Positions 5,870 to 13,070 of a stretch of 13,070 nucleotides of DNA are shown here, piece by piece. Position numbers and translations under genes: made by a program. The notes beneath the pieces are model-generated. The model was not told where the DNA came from. It made no database searches and worked only from the letters and a program-made list of their open reading frames with translations. Source of the stretch: Treponema sp. (lineage in GTDB: Bacteria; Spirochaetota; Spirochaetia; Treponematales; Breznakiellaceae); NCBI GenBank assembly GCA_031289935.1, contig JAITON010000012.1:1-13070 (forward strand), given 5' to 3'. Each line of letters opens with the position of its first letter. Position 1 is the stretch's first letter.

Positions 5870-6784
5870 TTAGCCCTTTCCCGGTTCGTAGCTCTGGCCG
5901 CTGGCCCTCGGCGCGTAATCCTTACCGCTAAAAAGCACCAGGGTTACCAGCGTAATCAGATAAGGCAGTAGGTTGAAGAACTCCGGGGGCAGGAACTTGA
6001 GGGCCGTAATGTTCACGATATACACCGCCAGGGCCGATGAGGCCCCGAAGAGCAGGGAGGATCCCAGGATGCCCAAGGGCAGCCAGCGCCCGAAAGAGAG
6101 GGCCGCCAAGGCGATGAATCCCTTGCCGTTGATCGTGGTCGAGGTGTACTGGATGGTCTGGGTCAGCACCAGGCAGGCCCCGGCCAGACCCGCCAGAAGC
6201 CCGGAAATCAGCACCGCAATATAGCGGATACGGACCACCTTGACCCCTGCGGAGGCCAGAGCCTGGGGATGCTCCCCGGCGGCCCGGAGCCTGAGCCCCC
6301 AGGGCCGTTTATAGAGCAGGAACCAGGCCAGGCCCAGAATGACCAGGGCGATCCAGGCCGTGGGATAGATGCCGCCGGGACCGGGCATCATGCCCATACG
6401 GAAGGGCTTGGTCCGCTCCTGCTGGAAGAGTATCTGGGAGCAGAAGACCGTAACGCCGGTGGCCAAAAGGTTGATCCCCGTGCCGGAAATCACCTGGTCG
6501 GCCCGCAGGCTGATGGAGGCGAAGGCGTGGATCAGGGAAAAGAGCCCCCCCATAAAGGCCGCCAGCAGCAATGCGATGGGGATGGACAGGGGTGTGGCTG
6601 CTTCCAGGAGCACCTGGGCAGCCGCCGCAGTAAAGGCCCCAATGGACATGAGGCCCTCCAGGGCGATGTTCACCACCCCGGCCCGCTCACAGATCATGCC
6701 TCCGGTAGCGGCGATCAGGATAGGCGCCACAATCATCAGCACCGAAGGAAGCATATTACCGATGGTCTGGAAAATATCACTCAC
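5870..6784 (-). CDS. ABC transporter permease, BMP-type nucleoside system, second subunit (NupQ-like)
   Basis: 304 residues, highly hydrophobic with roughly eight to ten membrane segments, of the RbsC-like (BPL_transp_2) permease family. Signatures include ICERAGVVNIALEGLMSIGAF near residues 31-51, RADQVISGTGINLLATGVT near the middle, and GKGFIALAALSFGRWLPLG late, all typical of the shorter permease of BMP/PnrA transporters. It pairs with the neighbouring permease to form the membrane channel. Translation begins at GTG 6784 preceded by a GGAGGGGG ribosome site, and the first 8 bases overlap the end of the upstream permease gene, indicating translational coupling. Last gene of the cassette; stop TAA at 5870-5872. 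Confidence 0.92.
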   Translation of the reverse strand: MSDIFQTIGNMLPSVLMIVAPILIAATGGMICERAGVVNIALEGLMSIGAFTAAAAQVLLEAATPLSIPIALLLAAFMGGLFSLIHAFASISLRADQVISGTGINLLATGVTVFCSQILFQQERTKPFRMGMMPGPGGIYPTAWIALVILGLAWFLLYKRPWGLRLRAAGEHPQALASAGVKVVRIRYIAVLISGLLAGLAGACLVLTQTIQYTSTTINGKGFIALAALSFGRWLPLGILGSSLLFGASSALAVYIVNITALKFLPPEFFNLLPYLITLVTLVLFSGKDYAPRASGQSYEPGKG

Positions 6785-7931
6785 GCTGCCCCCTCCCCTC
6801 GCCTGATTCGCCGTGCTTTTTCGCGCGCTCCTTCATCCGCCAATCCGCCAGGATCTTTACCGCCGAACGGAGGGAGATAAAAACGACCACCAGGCCCAAT
6901 ATAATGGCCGTGATCTCTTGGGGTATCTGCCGGGACTGCATCAGAGGCTGGGCGGACTTAAGCATCCCGAAAAGGAGGCCCGAAAGAGCGATCCCCCAGG
7001 CGCCGGAGTTCCCCACCAGAGCCACCGCAATGCCGTCAAAGCCGTAGCCGTCCTGGCCTGCGAGAACCCGGCCGTAGTTAAAGGAGCCCAGGGACACGAT
7101 GACACCCGCAAGCCCCGCAAAGGCCCCGGCAATAGCCATGGACGTGGTGATGCTCCCCTTCACATTGATACCTCCGTAACGGGCCGCCTCCTTGTTAAGC
7201 CCCGTGGCCCGGAGGGAATAGCCAAGCCGGGTCTTCCCCATGACCAGCCAGTAGAAAACAATCGCCAAAAGCGTCAGCCAGAGCCCGTGGTTAAGCCGGG
7301 AACCGTTGCTGAGAGAAGCGAGAAGAGGGCTCCCCAGCAGGGCCGTCTCCGGAAAGTCCGGGGTCCGGTAGGTGTTACTTTCGGGGATCAGCATGGTGAA
7401 AAACCGCGCCAGATACAGGGCGATGTAGTTCATCATGATGGTGGACACCACCTCGGACACCTTGAACCGGGCCTTAAGTATCCCCGAGATACCCCCCCAG
7501 AAGGCCCCGGCGGCCAGGGCGGCCAACACCACCAGGGCGGCATGGAGCACCGGAACCTGGGGCCCGTAGAGGGCGGCGAACTGAGCCGCCGTGATCCCCG
7601 CGATATACTGCCCCTCGGCGCCGATGTTGAAGAGCCCGGTCCGGGCGGCGAATCCCATGGAAAGGCCGCAGAGGACAAGGGGCATGGAGCTCACCAGCCA
7701 CTCGCCGATATAGCGGGCGTTCCAGACCCCCCGGCGAAGGTCCCAGCCGGAAACCACCTGCACGATAGCCGAGTACATACCCACCGGATTCCGCCCTGCG
7801 GCCAGCACCAGGATAGTCGCCACCAGGAAACCCAGGACCACCGCTAGGGCAGACACCAGGCCTTGATTTGCCGTGAAGGTCTCCAGGATACGATCCTGTA
7901 GCCCTCCAGACCCGCGCTCAGGCTTCCGCAT
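6777..7931 (-). CDS. ABC transporter permease, BMP-type nucleoside system, first subunit (NupP-like)
   Basis: 384 residues with multiple hydrophobic segments, RbsC-like permease family. Family motifs: LVLAAGRNPVGMYSAIV near the N-terminus, AARTGLFNIGAEGQYIAG in the middle, and DGYGFDGIAVALVGNSGAWG toward the C-terminus. This longer form is the usual first permease of nucleoside (NupOPQ-like) and PnrA-type cassettes. It carries a charged cytoplasmic N-terminus of about 25 residues and a Lys/Arg-rich C-terminus. The ATG at 7931 overlaps the ATPase gene by 14 bases with a GGGAGGGG ribosome site inside that gene, and its own end overlaps the next permease by 8 bases. Confidence 0.92.
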   Translation of the reverse strand: MRKPERGSGGLQDRILETFTANQGLVSALAVVLGFLVATILVLAAGRNPVGMYSAIVQVVSGWDLRRGVWNARYIGEWLVSSMPLVLCGLSMGFAARTGLFNIGAEGQYIAGITAAQFAALYGPQVPVLHAALVVLAALAAGAFWGGISGILKARFKVSEVVSTIMMNYIALYLARFFTMLIPESNTYRTPDFPETALLGSPLLASLSNGSRLNHGLWLTLLAIVFYWLVMGKTRLGYSLRATGLNKEAARYGGINVKGSITTSMAIAGAFAGLAGVIVSLGSFNYGRVLAGQDGYGFDGIAVALVGNSGAWGIALSGLLFGMLKSAQPLMQSRQIPQEITAIILGLVVVFISLRSAVKILADWRMKERAKKHGESGEGRGQRE

Positions 7932-9444
7932 GGACCCCTCCCATCATGGCGCCGATACTCCGCTCCTGGGCCTCGGCCGCCGCGACTTCCCCCACGATGG
8001 AACCCCGGGAAATAGCCGCAATCCGGTCGCAGAGGCTCAAAATCTCGTCCAGTTCAAAGGAGATGAGCAGCACCGCCCGGCCCTTATCCCGTTCCTCCAC
8101 GATCCGCCTGTGGATATACTCAATGGCCCCCACGTCAAGACCCCGGGTAGGCTGGGACACCATGAGCAGCTCCGGCGAAAGGTCGATCTCCCGGGCAATG
8201 ACCGCCTTCTGCTGATTCCCCCCGGACATAGCCCGGGCGGGAGTGGCCGGCCCATTACCCGCCCGAATATCGAACTGGCGGATCAGAGCATCCGCATGAG
8301 AGGTGATGGCCGGGTAGCGCAGAAAGCCCGCCGGGCCTGAAAAAGGGGCCTGCCGGTAACTTTTCAGGATAAGATTCTCGTCGAGCCTAAAGTCCAGGAC
8401 GAGCCCGTGCTGGTACCGGTCCTCGGGCACCAGGCCGATCCCGGCGGCGATACGGCCCCGGATACTCTCCCGGCCCATGTCCCGGCCCTTGAGCAGGATG
8501 CGTCCGCTCTTAACGGGCAGGATCCCTGCGATAGCCGCCACAAATTCCCGCTGGCCGTTCCCATCCACCCCCGCGATACCGAGAATTTCACCGGCCCGTA
8601 GTTCCAGGCTCAGATTCCGGACCGCCGGCGCACCGTTGGCCCCCAGGACAGTAAGGTTCTCGATCTTGAGCACGAGCTCCCCCGGCTTAGCTGGCCTTTT
8701 GTCAACTCTAAAGTTCACCGCCCGGCCCACCATCATCTCCGCCAGGCTTTCCCCGGTGGCGCCGGCCACCTTGACCGTACCCACATACTTTCCCCGGCGG
8801 AGCACCGTGCAACGGTCCGCCGCCGCCTTGATCTCCTTCAGCTTATGGGTGATAAAGAGGATGGTCTTCCCCTCGGAGCGGAGCCGGTTAAAGATGGCCA
8901 TGAGCTCGTCAATCTCCTGGGGGATGAGCACGGCGCTGGGCTCGTCAAAGATAAGGATATCCGCGTTTCTATAGAGGATTTTGAGGATCTCCACCCGTTG
9001 CTGCATGCCCACGGTGATGTCCTCGATCTTCGCCCGGGGGTCTACCGCGAAACCGTAGCGGGCCGAGAGTTCCCCCACCCGCTTTTCCGCCGCCCCCAGG
9101 TCCAGGTTCCCCAGGCGGTTCCGGCTTTCCAGGCCCAGGATGATGTTCTCGGTAACCGTAAAGTTATGTATCAGTTTAAAGTGCTGATGCACCATACCGA
9201 TCCCCAGGTCTGCGGCATCGTTGGGGCTCTGTATACGCACCTCCCGGCCCCGGATCCTGATGGTCCCGGAGTCGGGGGGATAGAGGCCGAAAAGGATAGA
9301 CATGAGGGTAGACTTCCCCGCGCCGTTCTCACCGAGGAGTGCGTGGATTTCCCCCTGGGCCACCTCAAGACGGACCCGGTCATTGGCCAGCACCCCGGGG
9401 AAGACCTTGGTGATATCAAGCATCTCCACCGCAGGATGGAGCAT
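7918..9444 (-). CDS. ABC transporter ATPase, double nucleotide-binding domain (NupO-like)
   Basis: 508 residues, two ABC domains in one chain as in sugar and nucleoside importers. Domain 1: Walker A GENGAGKST (38-46), signature-region VGMQQRVEIL (145-154), Walker B ILIFDEPSA (163-171), switch H200. Domain 2: degenerate Walker A GVDGNGQRE (292-300, no GKS), intact signature SGGNQQK (407-413), and Walker B region LLMVSQPTRGLDVGA with Gln where the catalytic Glu would be. That asymmetry is normal for the family, so one of the two composite ATP sites is expected to be inactive. It energises the two permeases downstream. A GGGGAGGG ribosome site lies 8 bases before ATG 9444, 23 bases after the binding-protein stop. 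Confidence 0.95.
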   Translation of the reverse strand: MLHPAVEMLDITKVFPGVLANDRVRLEVAQGEIHALLGENGAGKSTLMSILFGLYPPDSGTIRIRGREVRIQSPNDAADLGIGMVHQHFKLIHNFTVTENIILGLESRNRLGNLDLGAAEKRVGELSARYGFAVDPRAKIEDITVGMQQRVEILKILYRNADILIFDEPSAVLIPQEIDELMAIFNRLRSEGKTILFITHKLKEIKAAADRCTVLRRGKYVGTVKVAGATGESLAEMMVGRAVNFRVDKRPAKPGELVLKIENLTVLGANGAPAVRNLSLELRAGEILGIAGVDGNGQREFVAAIAGILPVKSGRILLKGRDMGRESIRGRIAAGIGLVPEDRYQHGLVLDFRLDENLILKSYRQAPFSGPAGFLRYPAITSHADALIRQFDIRAGNGPATPARAMSGGNQQKAVIAREIDLSPELLMVSQPTRGLDVGAIEYIHRRIVEERDKGRAVLLISFELDEILSLCDRIAAISRGSIVGEVAAAEAQERSIGAMMGGVHAEA

Positions 9445-9467
9445 AGCAAAGCCCTCCCCGGGCCGGT

Positions 9468-10571
9468 TTAATCCACCGCCGCTAAGTTCTGGGGAAAGCC
9501 CGGTAGTTTCCTGGCCTCGGCATAGGTGGAAGCGATCCCGATCTGGCCGCTGATGATCTGCTGCCGGATCTGCTCCACCCTGGCAATAATGTCCGGCGTT
9601 ACTGCGGAGTTGGCCGTGGAATAACCCACCCCGTCGGACTTGAGATCGAAACTGATCACCTCGCCCTTAAAGGTACCGTTCTTCACCGCGTTCAGGGCGT
9701 AAATCAGGCTCGTCTCCACCTTCTTGAGCATGGAAGTCAGCACCGCCGATTCCCCGGAATCGGGCAGAAGCCCGTCCTCGTACTGGTCCGAGTCCACCCC
9801 GATGGCCCAGACATTCTTGCCCTGGACGCGGTACTCCTTGGCCTGGGCAATCACTCCGAGACCGCTTCCCCCGGCCGCCGAGTAGATAGCGTAGACCCCG
9901 CTGTCGTACCAGTTCTTGGCCTGGGTCTTGGCCAGGTCGGGATTGCCCCAGTCGTTCACATAGTAGTCCACGATCTGAGCGTTGGGGATCACCGAGAGGA
10001 TGCCCTGAATATAACCCACCTCAAATTTGGTGATGGTAGGGCTGGCAATGCCGCCGATAAAACCGAACCTGGGGTTCTGGATGCCGTCTGCCTGGGCCTT
10101 GAGGGCCGCCAGAACACCTACCAGATAAGAACCCTCGTGCTCCGCATAGATCGCGTTCATCACGTTGGGCAGATTAACCCAGTCCACGTCCACAATAAGG
10201 TACTTCTGGTTGGGATTATCCCCGGCCACCGTGGTCAGGGCATCTGCAAAGGTAAAGCCCGTGGTAACGATGAAGTCATAACCCTCGTCGGTGGCCTGCC
10301 GCAGGTTTGGGATATACATATCCTGGGTCACCGCAGTAACCACATCGTAGGCAGCCCCCCGCTGGGACTGTTTCTCCCAGGTATCGCCGTAGAAGGACAG
10401 GATACCCCGCCAGGCCGCCGCATTGAAGCTCTTGTCGTCCACCCCCGTGGCGTCCGTGAGCAGCCGCACCGTAAGCGCGCCGCTCGCAGGTTTGGGAGTC
10501 TCCTTCCCGCTGCACCCCATGAACACCGTGGCGGCCATCAAAAGGACCGCGATTAACACAATTCTCTTCAT
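9468..10571 (-). CDS. BMP-family substrate-binding lipoprotein (PnrA/TmpC-like, probable nucleoside binder)
   Basis: 367 residues. Residues 1-20 are a lipoprotein signal ending FMGC, with Cys20 the lipidation site. The mature protein is a type I periplasmic-binding fold of the Basic Membrane Protein family: TGVDDKSFNAAAWRG (about 43-57), FIVTTGFTFADAL, VGVLAALKAQ, RFGFIGGIASPTITKFEVGYIQGI, AIYSAAGGSGLGVIAQAKEY and WAIGVDSDQYEDG. The family includes Treponema pallidum PnrA, a purine-nucleoside receptor, but also a treponemal riboflavin binder, so nucleoside is the preferred, not the only, ligand. It heads the transporter cassette. The ribosome site AAGGAG is 5 bases from ATG 10571, with a possible internal promoter and a hairpin around it. 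Stop TAA at 9468-9470. Confidence 0.92.
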   Translation of the reverse strand: MKRIVLIAVLLMAATVFMGCSGKETPKPASGALTVRLLTDATGVDDKSFNAAAWRGILSFYGDTWEKQSQRGAAYDVVTAVTQDMYIPNLRQATDEGYDFIVTTGFTFADALTTVAGDNPNQKYLIVDVDWVNLPNVMNAIYAEHEGSYLVGVLAALKAQADGIQNPRFGFIGGIASPTITKFEVGYIQGILSVIPNAQIVDYYVNDWGNPDLAKTQAKNWYDSGVYAIYSAAGGSGLGVIAQAKEYRVQGKNVWAIGVDSDQYEDGLLPDSGESAVLTSMLKKVETSLIYALNAVKNGTFKGEVISFDLKSDGVGYSTANSAVTPDIIARVEQIRQQIISGQIGIASTYAEARKLPGFPQNLAAVD

Positions 10572-10573
10572 AC

Positions 10574-10604
10574 AAACTCCTTAGTAGTTTTGTAGGAGGA
10601 GTCT
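10574..10604 (-). promoter_or_regulatory. Hairpin pairing with the ribosome-binding site of the binding-protein gene
   Basis: On the minus strand ACTCCT (10597-10602) is the exact complement of AGGAGT (10576-10581), which contains the Shine-Dalgarno core. One G-U and one A-U pair can extend the stem to 8. The loop is 15 bases. In transcripts reading through from the SCP2-like gene this could mask translation initiation. Small stem, so tentative. Confidence 0.4.
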
Positions 10605-10628
10605 AACAACGATTACCGTCTAGGTCAA
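10600..10628 (-). promoter_or_regulatory. Candidate internal promoter for the nucleoside transporter genes
   Basis: Minus-strand TTGACC (10623-10628) and TAGACT (10600-10605) are separated by exactly 17 bases. The -35 matches the sigma70 consensus at five of six positions, the -10 at four of six. The -35 lies in the last codons of the SCP2-like gene. The predicted start near 10593 would exclude the left arm of the ribosome-site hairpin. Confidence 0.4.
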
Positions 10629-11429
10629 CATACCTTGAAGGACCGCCATGTAGTCGTTCAGGTACATAGCGTACTCCGGGGAGCCCACAATCTCCACACA
10701 GCCCTGCTCCACCCCCTCCACAAAGCCCACATCCTTAAGGAGCACCTTGAGGGCCCCCGCCACACTGTAGAAGTGGAAGAGCACAAAGGGAGAGCGCCGC
10801 GTATAGACCCCGTGGCCGCTCTTGGATCTACCCGCCTTGACCCGGAGATAGCAGGCCACATCGGGCTCTGTGCCAGGACCGCCGGGGCCGTCCACCATAA
10901 ACTGGTATATCCGGTCGGGCTGGCGCCGGCACCATTCTACCATGCCGGGATCGCCAAGCTTATTATAGACAGAAAGAGCCCGGGTGATCATGTAAAGGCT
11001 CATCTTTACCTTGAGCTTTTGCTTTACCGCGTCTTTGGGGCGGCTGGAGGGCATCATCAGCATAAGGGACATCAGGAGGCTAAAGACCTTGATGAGGGTC
11101 CCGAACTTCCCCAGACCCTTGATAGCCGGCAGAGCGGCCCCGCCCCGGAACATAGTGTTCATCTTGGCCACAGTAGAAAAGGTCAGGGCTATACCGGGCT
11201 TATCCGCCGGGCCCTGGACCACCGAGAAGGCCCCGTTGTCAAAGACCAGGTGGCAGGCCAGAAAGGGTTCCGGCCCCCCGGAGTCCCTGGCGCCGATCTG
11301 CACCACAGCCCGGACCCGGGCGAATCCGGCCTTCATGGCCGGGTCGTCGTCCAGGACCACCTGCATCACCGGGAAAGCCGCGTTAAAAAACAGCTTCGCG
11401 GTCGCTATATCTGTCGCTGTCGCCGGCAT
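10620..11429 (-). CDS. SCP2-like (sterol carrier protein-2 fold) protein of unknown function
   Basis: 269 residues, no signal peptide. Residues about 35-120 read like an SCP2 lipid-binding domain (RVRAVVQIGARD, LACHLVFDNGAFSVVQGPADKPGIALTFSTVAKMNTMFRGGAALPAIKGLGKFGTLIKVFSLL). A short hydrophobic stretch follows (LLMSLMLMMP, 118-127). The second half (about 145-269) is less clear; VEGVEQGCVEIVGSPEYAMYLNDYMAVL near the end could be a second, diverged SCP2-like unit. SCP2 domains bind lipids or other hydrophobic ligands; no ligand or reaction can be assigned here. The gene is locked between transketolase and the transporter: its AGGGGGG ribosome site overlaps the transketolase stop codon and the ATG comes 9 bases after it, so translation is probably coupled to transketolase. 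Stop TAG at 10620-10622. Confidence 0.75.
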   Translation of the reverse strand: MPATATDIATAKLFFNAAFPVMQVVLDDDPAMKAGFARVRAVVQIGARDSGGPEPFLACHLVFDNGAFSVVQGPADKPGIALTFSTVAKMNTMFRGGAALPAIKGLGKFGTLIKVFSLLMSLMLMMPSSRPKDAVKQKLKVKMSLYMITRALSVYNKLGDPGMVEWCRRQPDRIYQFMVDGPGGPGTEPDVACYLRVKAGRSKSGHGVYTRRSPFVLFHFYSVAGALKVLLKDVGFVEGVEQGCVEIVGSPEYAMYLNDYMAVLQGMLT

Positions 11430-11438
11430 AATACCCCC

Positions 11439-12455
11439 CTATTCGTCGTTCCAATCTTCATCAGCCTCGAACTCCATACCCATCATTTCCCGGACCTTAT
11501 CCACGATGCCGTTGGAGTCCAGGCCGTAATGAGCGTAGAGGTCCTCGGCATAGCCGATGGTAACGAACTCGTCCTGAATACCGTGCTTGCGGAACACGCA
11601 ACCCTTACCCGACTCGGCGATAACCCCGCCCACCGCGTCCCCCAGGCCTCCCAGCACATTGTGCTCTTCTACCGTAAGAATGCGCCGGGTACCGGTAACC
11701 GCCTTAAGGACAGCCTCCCGGTCGATGGGCTTGATGGTGTGCATATTGAGGACCCGTACCGAAAGATTATCCTGCTCCGCCAGGGTCTTGGCGGCCTGGA
11801 CCGACTGGAGCACCGCGATACCGCAGCAGATGATAGTCAGGTCGGTCCCGTCCCTCATCTGCGTGGCCTTACCAATCTGGAAAGGATAGTCCTCGTTCTC
11901 GTAGCAGGGAGGCTCGAAGCCCCGGCCAATCCTGATATAGACCGGCCCGGAAATATCCACACAAGCCCGCACCGCCCGGCTCGTCTCAATACCATCCGCC
12001 GGGGCAATGACCGTCATATTGGCCACCGAGCGCATGACGGCCAGGTCCTCGGTACAGTGGTGGGTAGTGCCCGCGTGCCCAAAGGAGATCCCCGCGTGGG
12101 TGGCGATGATCTTGACGGGCAGGTTCTGGTAGGCGATGTCCGTGCGGACCTGTTCGCCGGCCCGCAGAGTGGCGAAGACCGCCATAGTCGAGGCGAAGGG
12201 GATAAGCCCCGCCTTAGCGAGCCCCGCCGCCACGCCCATCATGTTCTGTTCGGCTATCCCCAGGTTAAAGAAACGCTCCGGGAACGCGTTGGCAAAGTGG
12301 ACAATGGCCGTAGTCTTGGCCAGGTCCGCAGTAAGGCCCACGATACGGCGGTCGGTCTTGCCCAACTCCGCCAAGGTGCGGCCGTAGATCTCCCGGGCCG
12401 TCATAGTAGCCGAGTCGTAGCAGTTCCAGGTAGTTCCGGTAATAATATCCGCCAT
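11439..12455 (-). CDS. Transketolase, C-terminal subunit
   Basis: 338 residues, covering the pyrimidine-binding and C-terminal domains of a split transketolase. FFNLGIAEQNMMGVAAGLA (63-80) carries the conserved Glu (E69) that activates the thiamin diphosphate cofactor. RILTVEEHNVLGGLGDAVG (about 258-276) is the usual C-terminal-domain motif. The loop at 124-139 reads FGHAGTTHHCTEDLA, where many transketolases have a DGATHQ-type sequence, so the donor or acceptor site may differ. With the N-subunit it would move two-carbon ketol units between sugar phosphates in the non-oxidative pentose phosphate pathway. Split enzymes also act on less common sugars, for example in apiose and sulfoquinovose breakdown, so the substrate is open. 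It starts 2 bases after the N-subunit stop with a GAGGGGGG ribosome site inside that gene. The C-terminus is acidic. Confidence 0.93.
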   Translation of the reverse strand: MADIITGTTWNCYDSATMTAREIYGRTLAELGKTDRRIVGLTADLAKTTAIVHFANAFPERFFNLGIAEQNMMGVAAGLAKAGLIPFASTMAVFATLRAGEQVRTDIAYQNLPVKIIATHAGISFGHAGTTHHCTEDLAVMRSVANMTVIAPADGIETSRAVRACVDISGPVYIRIGRGFEPPCYENEDYPFQIGKATQMRDGTDLTIICCGIAVLQSVQAAKTLAEQDNLSVRVLNMHTIKPIDREAVLKAVTGTRRILTVEEHNVLGGLGDAVGGVIAESGKGCVFRKHGIQDEFVTIGYAEDLYAHYGLDSNGIVDKVREMMGMEFEADEDWNDE

Positions 12456-12457
12456 GA

Positions 12458-13070
12458 TTATTCCCCCCTCATGATTGAAGCCTTGGCCTTGGCAGCCAGG
12501 TCCGAATCCGCAGACCCGTAGTGCCAGACCACGTTGTTTTCCATAAAGTCCACGCCCTTACCCTTGACCGTATTGGCCAGAAGCAGCACAGGCTTATCCG
12601 CCGCAGCCCAGGCGCGGTCCAGCGCGGCGGCCAGGTCCTTAAAATCGTGGCCGTTCAGCTCGATGACCTCAAAGCCGAAGGCCCGCCACTTATCGGCGAA
12701 AGGCTCCAGGGCCATAACCTCCTCGGTTCCGCCGTCGATCATGAGCTTGTTCCGGTCCACGATAGTGATGACGTTCCCCAGCTTAAAGTGGGAAAGGGAC
12801 ATGGCGGCCTCCCAGACCGAGCCCTCGCAGCATTCCCCGTCCCCCAGCAGGCAGACGGTCTTCCAGGGCTGTTTAAGGTAACGGGCCCCCAGACCCAGGC
12901 CCACGGCCATAGAAAGACCATGCCCCAGGGAGCCTGCGGACACATCGCAGCCGATGACCTTGTTACTATCCGGGTGCATGGCAAAGGGAGAGCCAAAGTG
13001 ATTAAAGCTCTTAAGCTCTTCCCCGGGGAAGAAGCCCTTTTTAGCCAGCACAGGGATAAACCCCGCGGCG
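12458..13070 (-). CDS. Transketolase, N-terminal subunit (5' end outside window)
   Basis: The frame is open to the window edge and protein similarity continues to it (IPVLAKKGFFPGEEL), so the true start lies beyond 13070; the GTG at 13051 is an internal Val codon. About 204 codons are present of an expected 270-280. Visible motifs: SAGSLGHGLSMAVGLGLGARYL, the thiamin-diphosphate/Mg motif GDGECCEGSVWEAAMSLSHF with the metal-binding Asn in VDRNKLMIDG, and the C-terminal ANTVKGKGVDFMENNVVWHYG. This is the diphosphate-binding half of the two-piece transketolase; the active site forms with the downstream subunit. Stop TAA at 12458-12460, 2 bases before the next ATG. Confidence 0.95.
   Translation of the reverse strand, partial: AAGFIPVLAKKGFFPGEELKSFNHFGSPFAMHPDSNKVIGCDVSAGSLGHGLSMAVGLGLGARYLKQPWKTVCLLGDGECCEGSVWEAAMSLSHFKLGNVITIVDRNKLMIDGGTEEVMALEPFADKWRAFGFEVIELNGHDFKDLAAALDRAWAAADKPVLLLANTVKGKGVDFMENNVVWHYGSADSDLAAKAKASIMRGE

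Noticed and set aside
7918..9444. Degenerate second Walker A and Gln in place of the Walker B Glu as a sign of a broken ATPase
   Set aside because: Both changes are normal in the second domain of this sugar/nucleoside importer ATPase family; the first domain is intact.
10635..12521. A 628-codon plus-strand open frame antisense to the SCP2-like and transketolase genes
   Set aside because: It lies opposite two clearly homologous genes, its composition (rich in His, Arg, Gly, Asp) is that of a complementary-frame shadow in GC-rich DNA, and no domain is recognisable.
13049..13051. GTG at 13051 as the start of the transketolase N-subunit
   Set aside because: The conserved sequence continues upstream to the window edge and the resulting protein would be far shorter than the family, so this is an internal Val codon.

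Overview
The window looks like chromosomal DNA of a GC-rich spirochaete, most likely a Treponema-type organism. This rests on family resemblance only: a purine-nucleoside ABC cassette of the PnrA/BMP type with a lipoprotein-type binding protein, a two-piece transketolase, a FemAB-family peptidoglycan enzyme and an RlpA/SPOR envelope protein. No rRNA, tRNA, CRISPR array, transposase or phage gene is visible. Gene packing is dense and the genes point in two converging directions.

Left part (1-2259, + strand): the 3' portion of methionyl-tRNA synthetase (anticodon-binding domain, Trbp111/EMAPII-type tRNA-binding domain and an extra C-terminal tail), followed 3 bases later by a FemAB-family aminoacyl-tRNA-dependent peptidoglycan transferase. 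They converge on the leftward genes at 2260-2480. That junction holds a small array of TACGGCC-headed repeats with two identical 8-bp-stem hairpins.

Middle (2481-5558, - strand): a secreted protein with a shortened RlpA-like domain, a very long Pro/Ala/Thr/Gln-rich linker and a C-terminal SPOR domain, followed after 12 bases by a YqhD/BdhA-type iron-containing alcohol dehydrogenase. A good sigma70-type promoter lies in an AT-rich island just upstream (5619-5647).

Right part (5870-13070, - strand): a tightly packed run that reads, in transcription order, transketolase N-subunit (cut by the window edge), transketolase C-subunit, an SCP2-like protein of unknown role, a BMP-family substrate-binding lipoprotein, a double-NBD ABC ATPase and two permeases. 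Gaps are 2, 9, 48 and 23 bases, followed by overlaps of 14 and 8 bases. A plausible reading is uptake of (ribo)nucleosides with pentose carbon fed through transketolase, but the substrate cannot be settled from sequence alone (riboflavin or another ligand is possible for the transporter, and non-canonical sugars for the transketolase). A candidate internal promoter and a hairpin that would pair with the ribosome-binding site sit in front of the binding-protein gene.

I did not find a clear new defence, mobile or RNA-guided system. The points most worth a second look are the hairpin repeat array, the transketolase/SCP2/nucleoside-transporter operon, the RlpA-like protein that lacks the usual active-site segment, and the possible translational control at the binding-protein gene.
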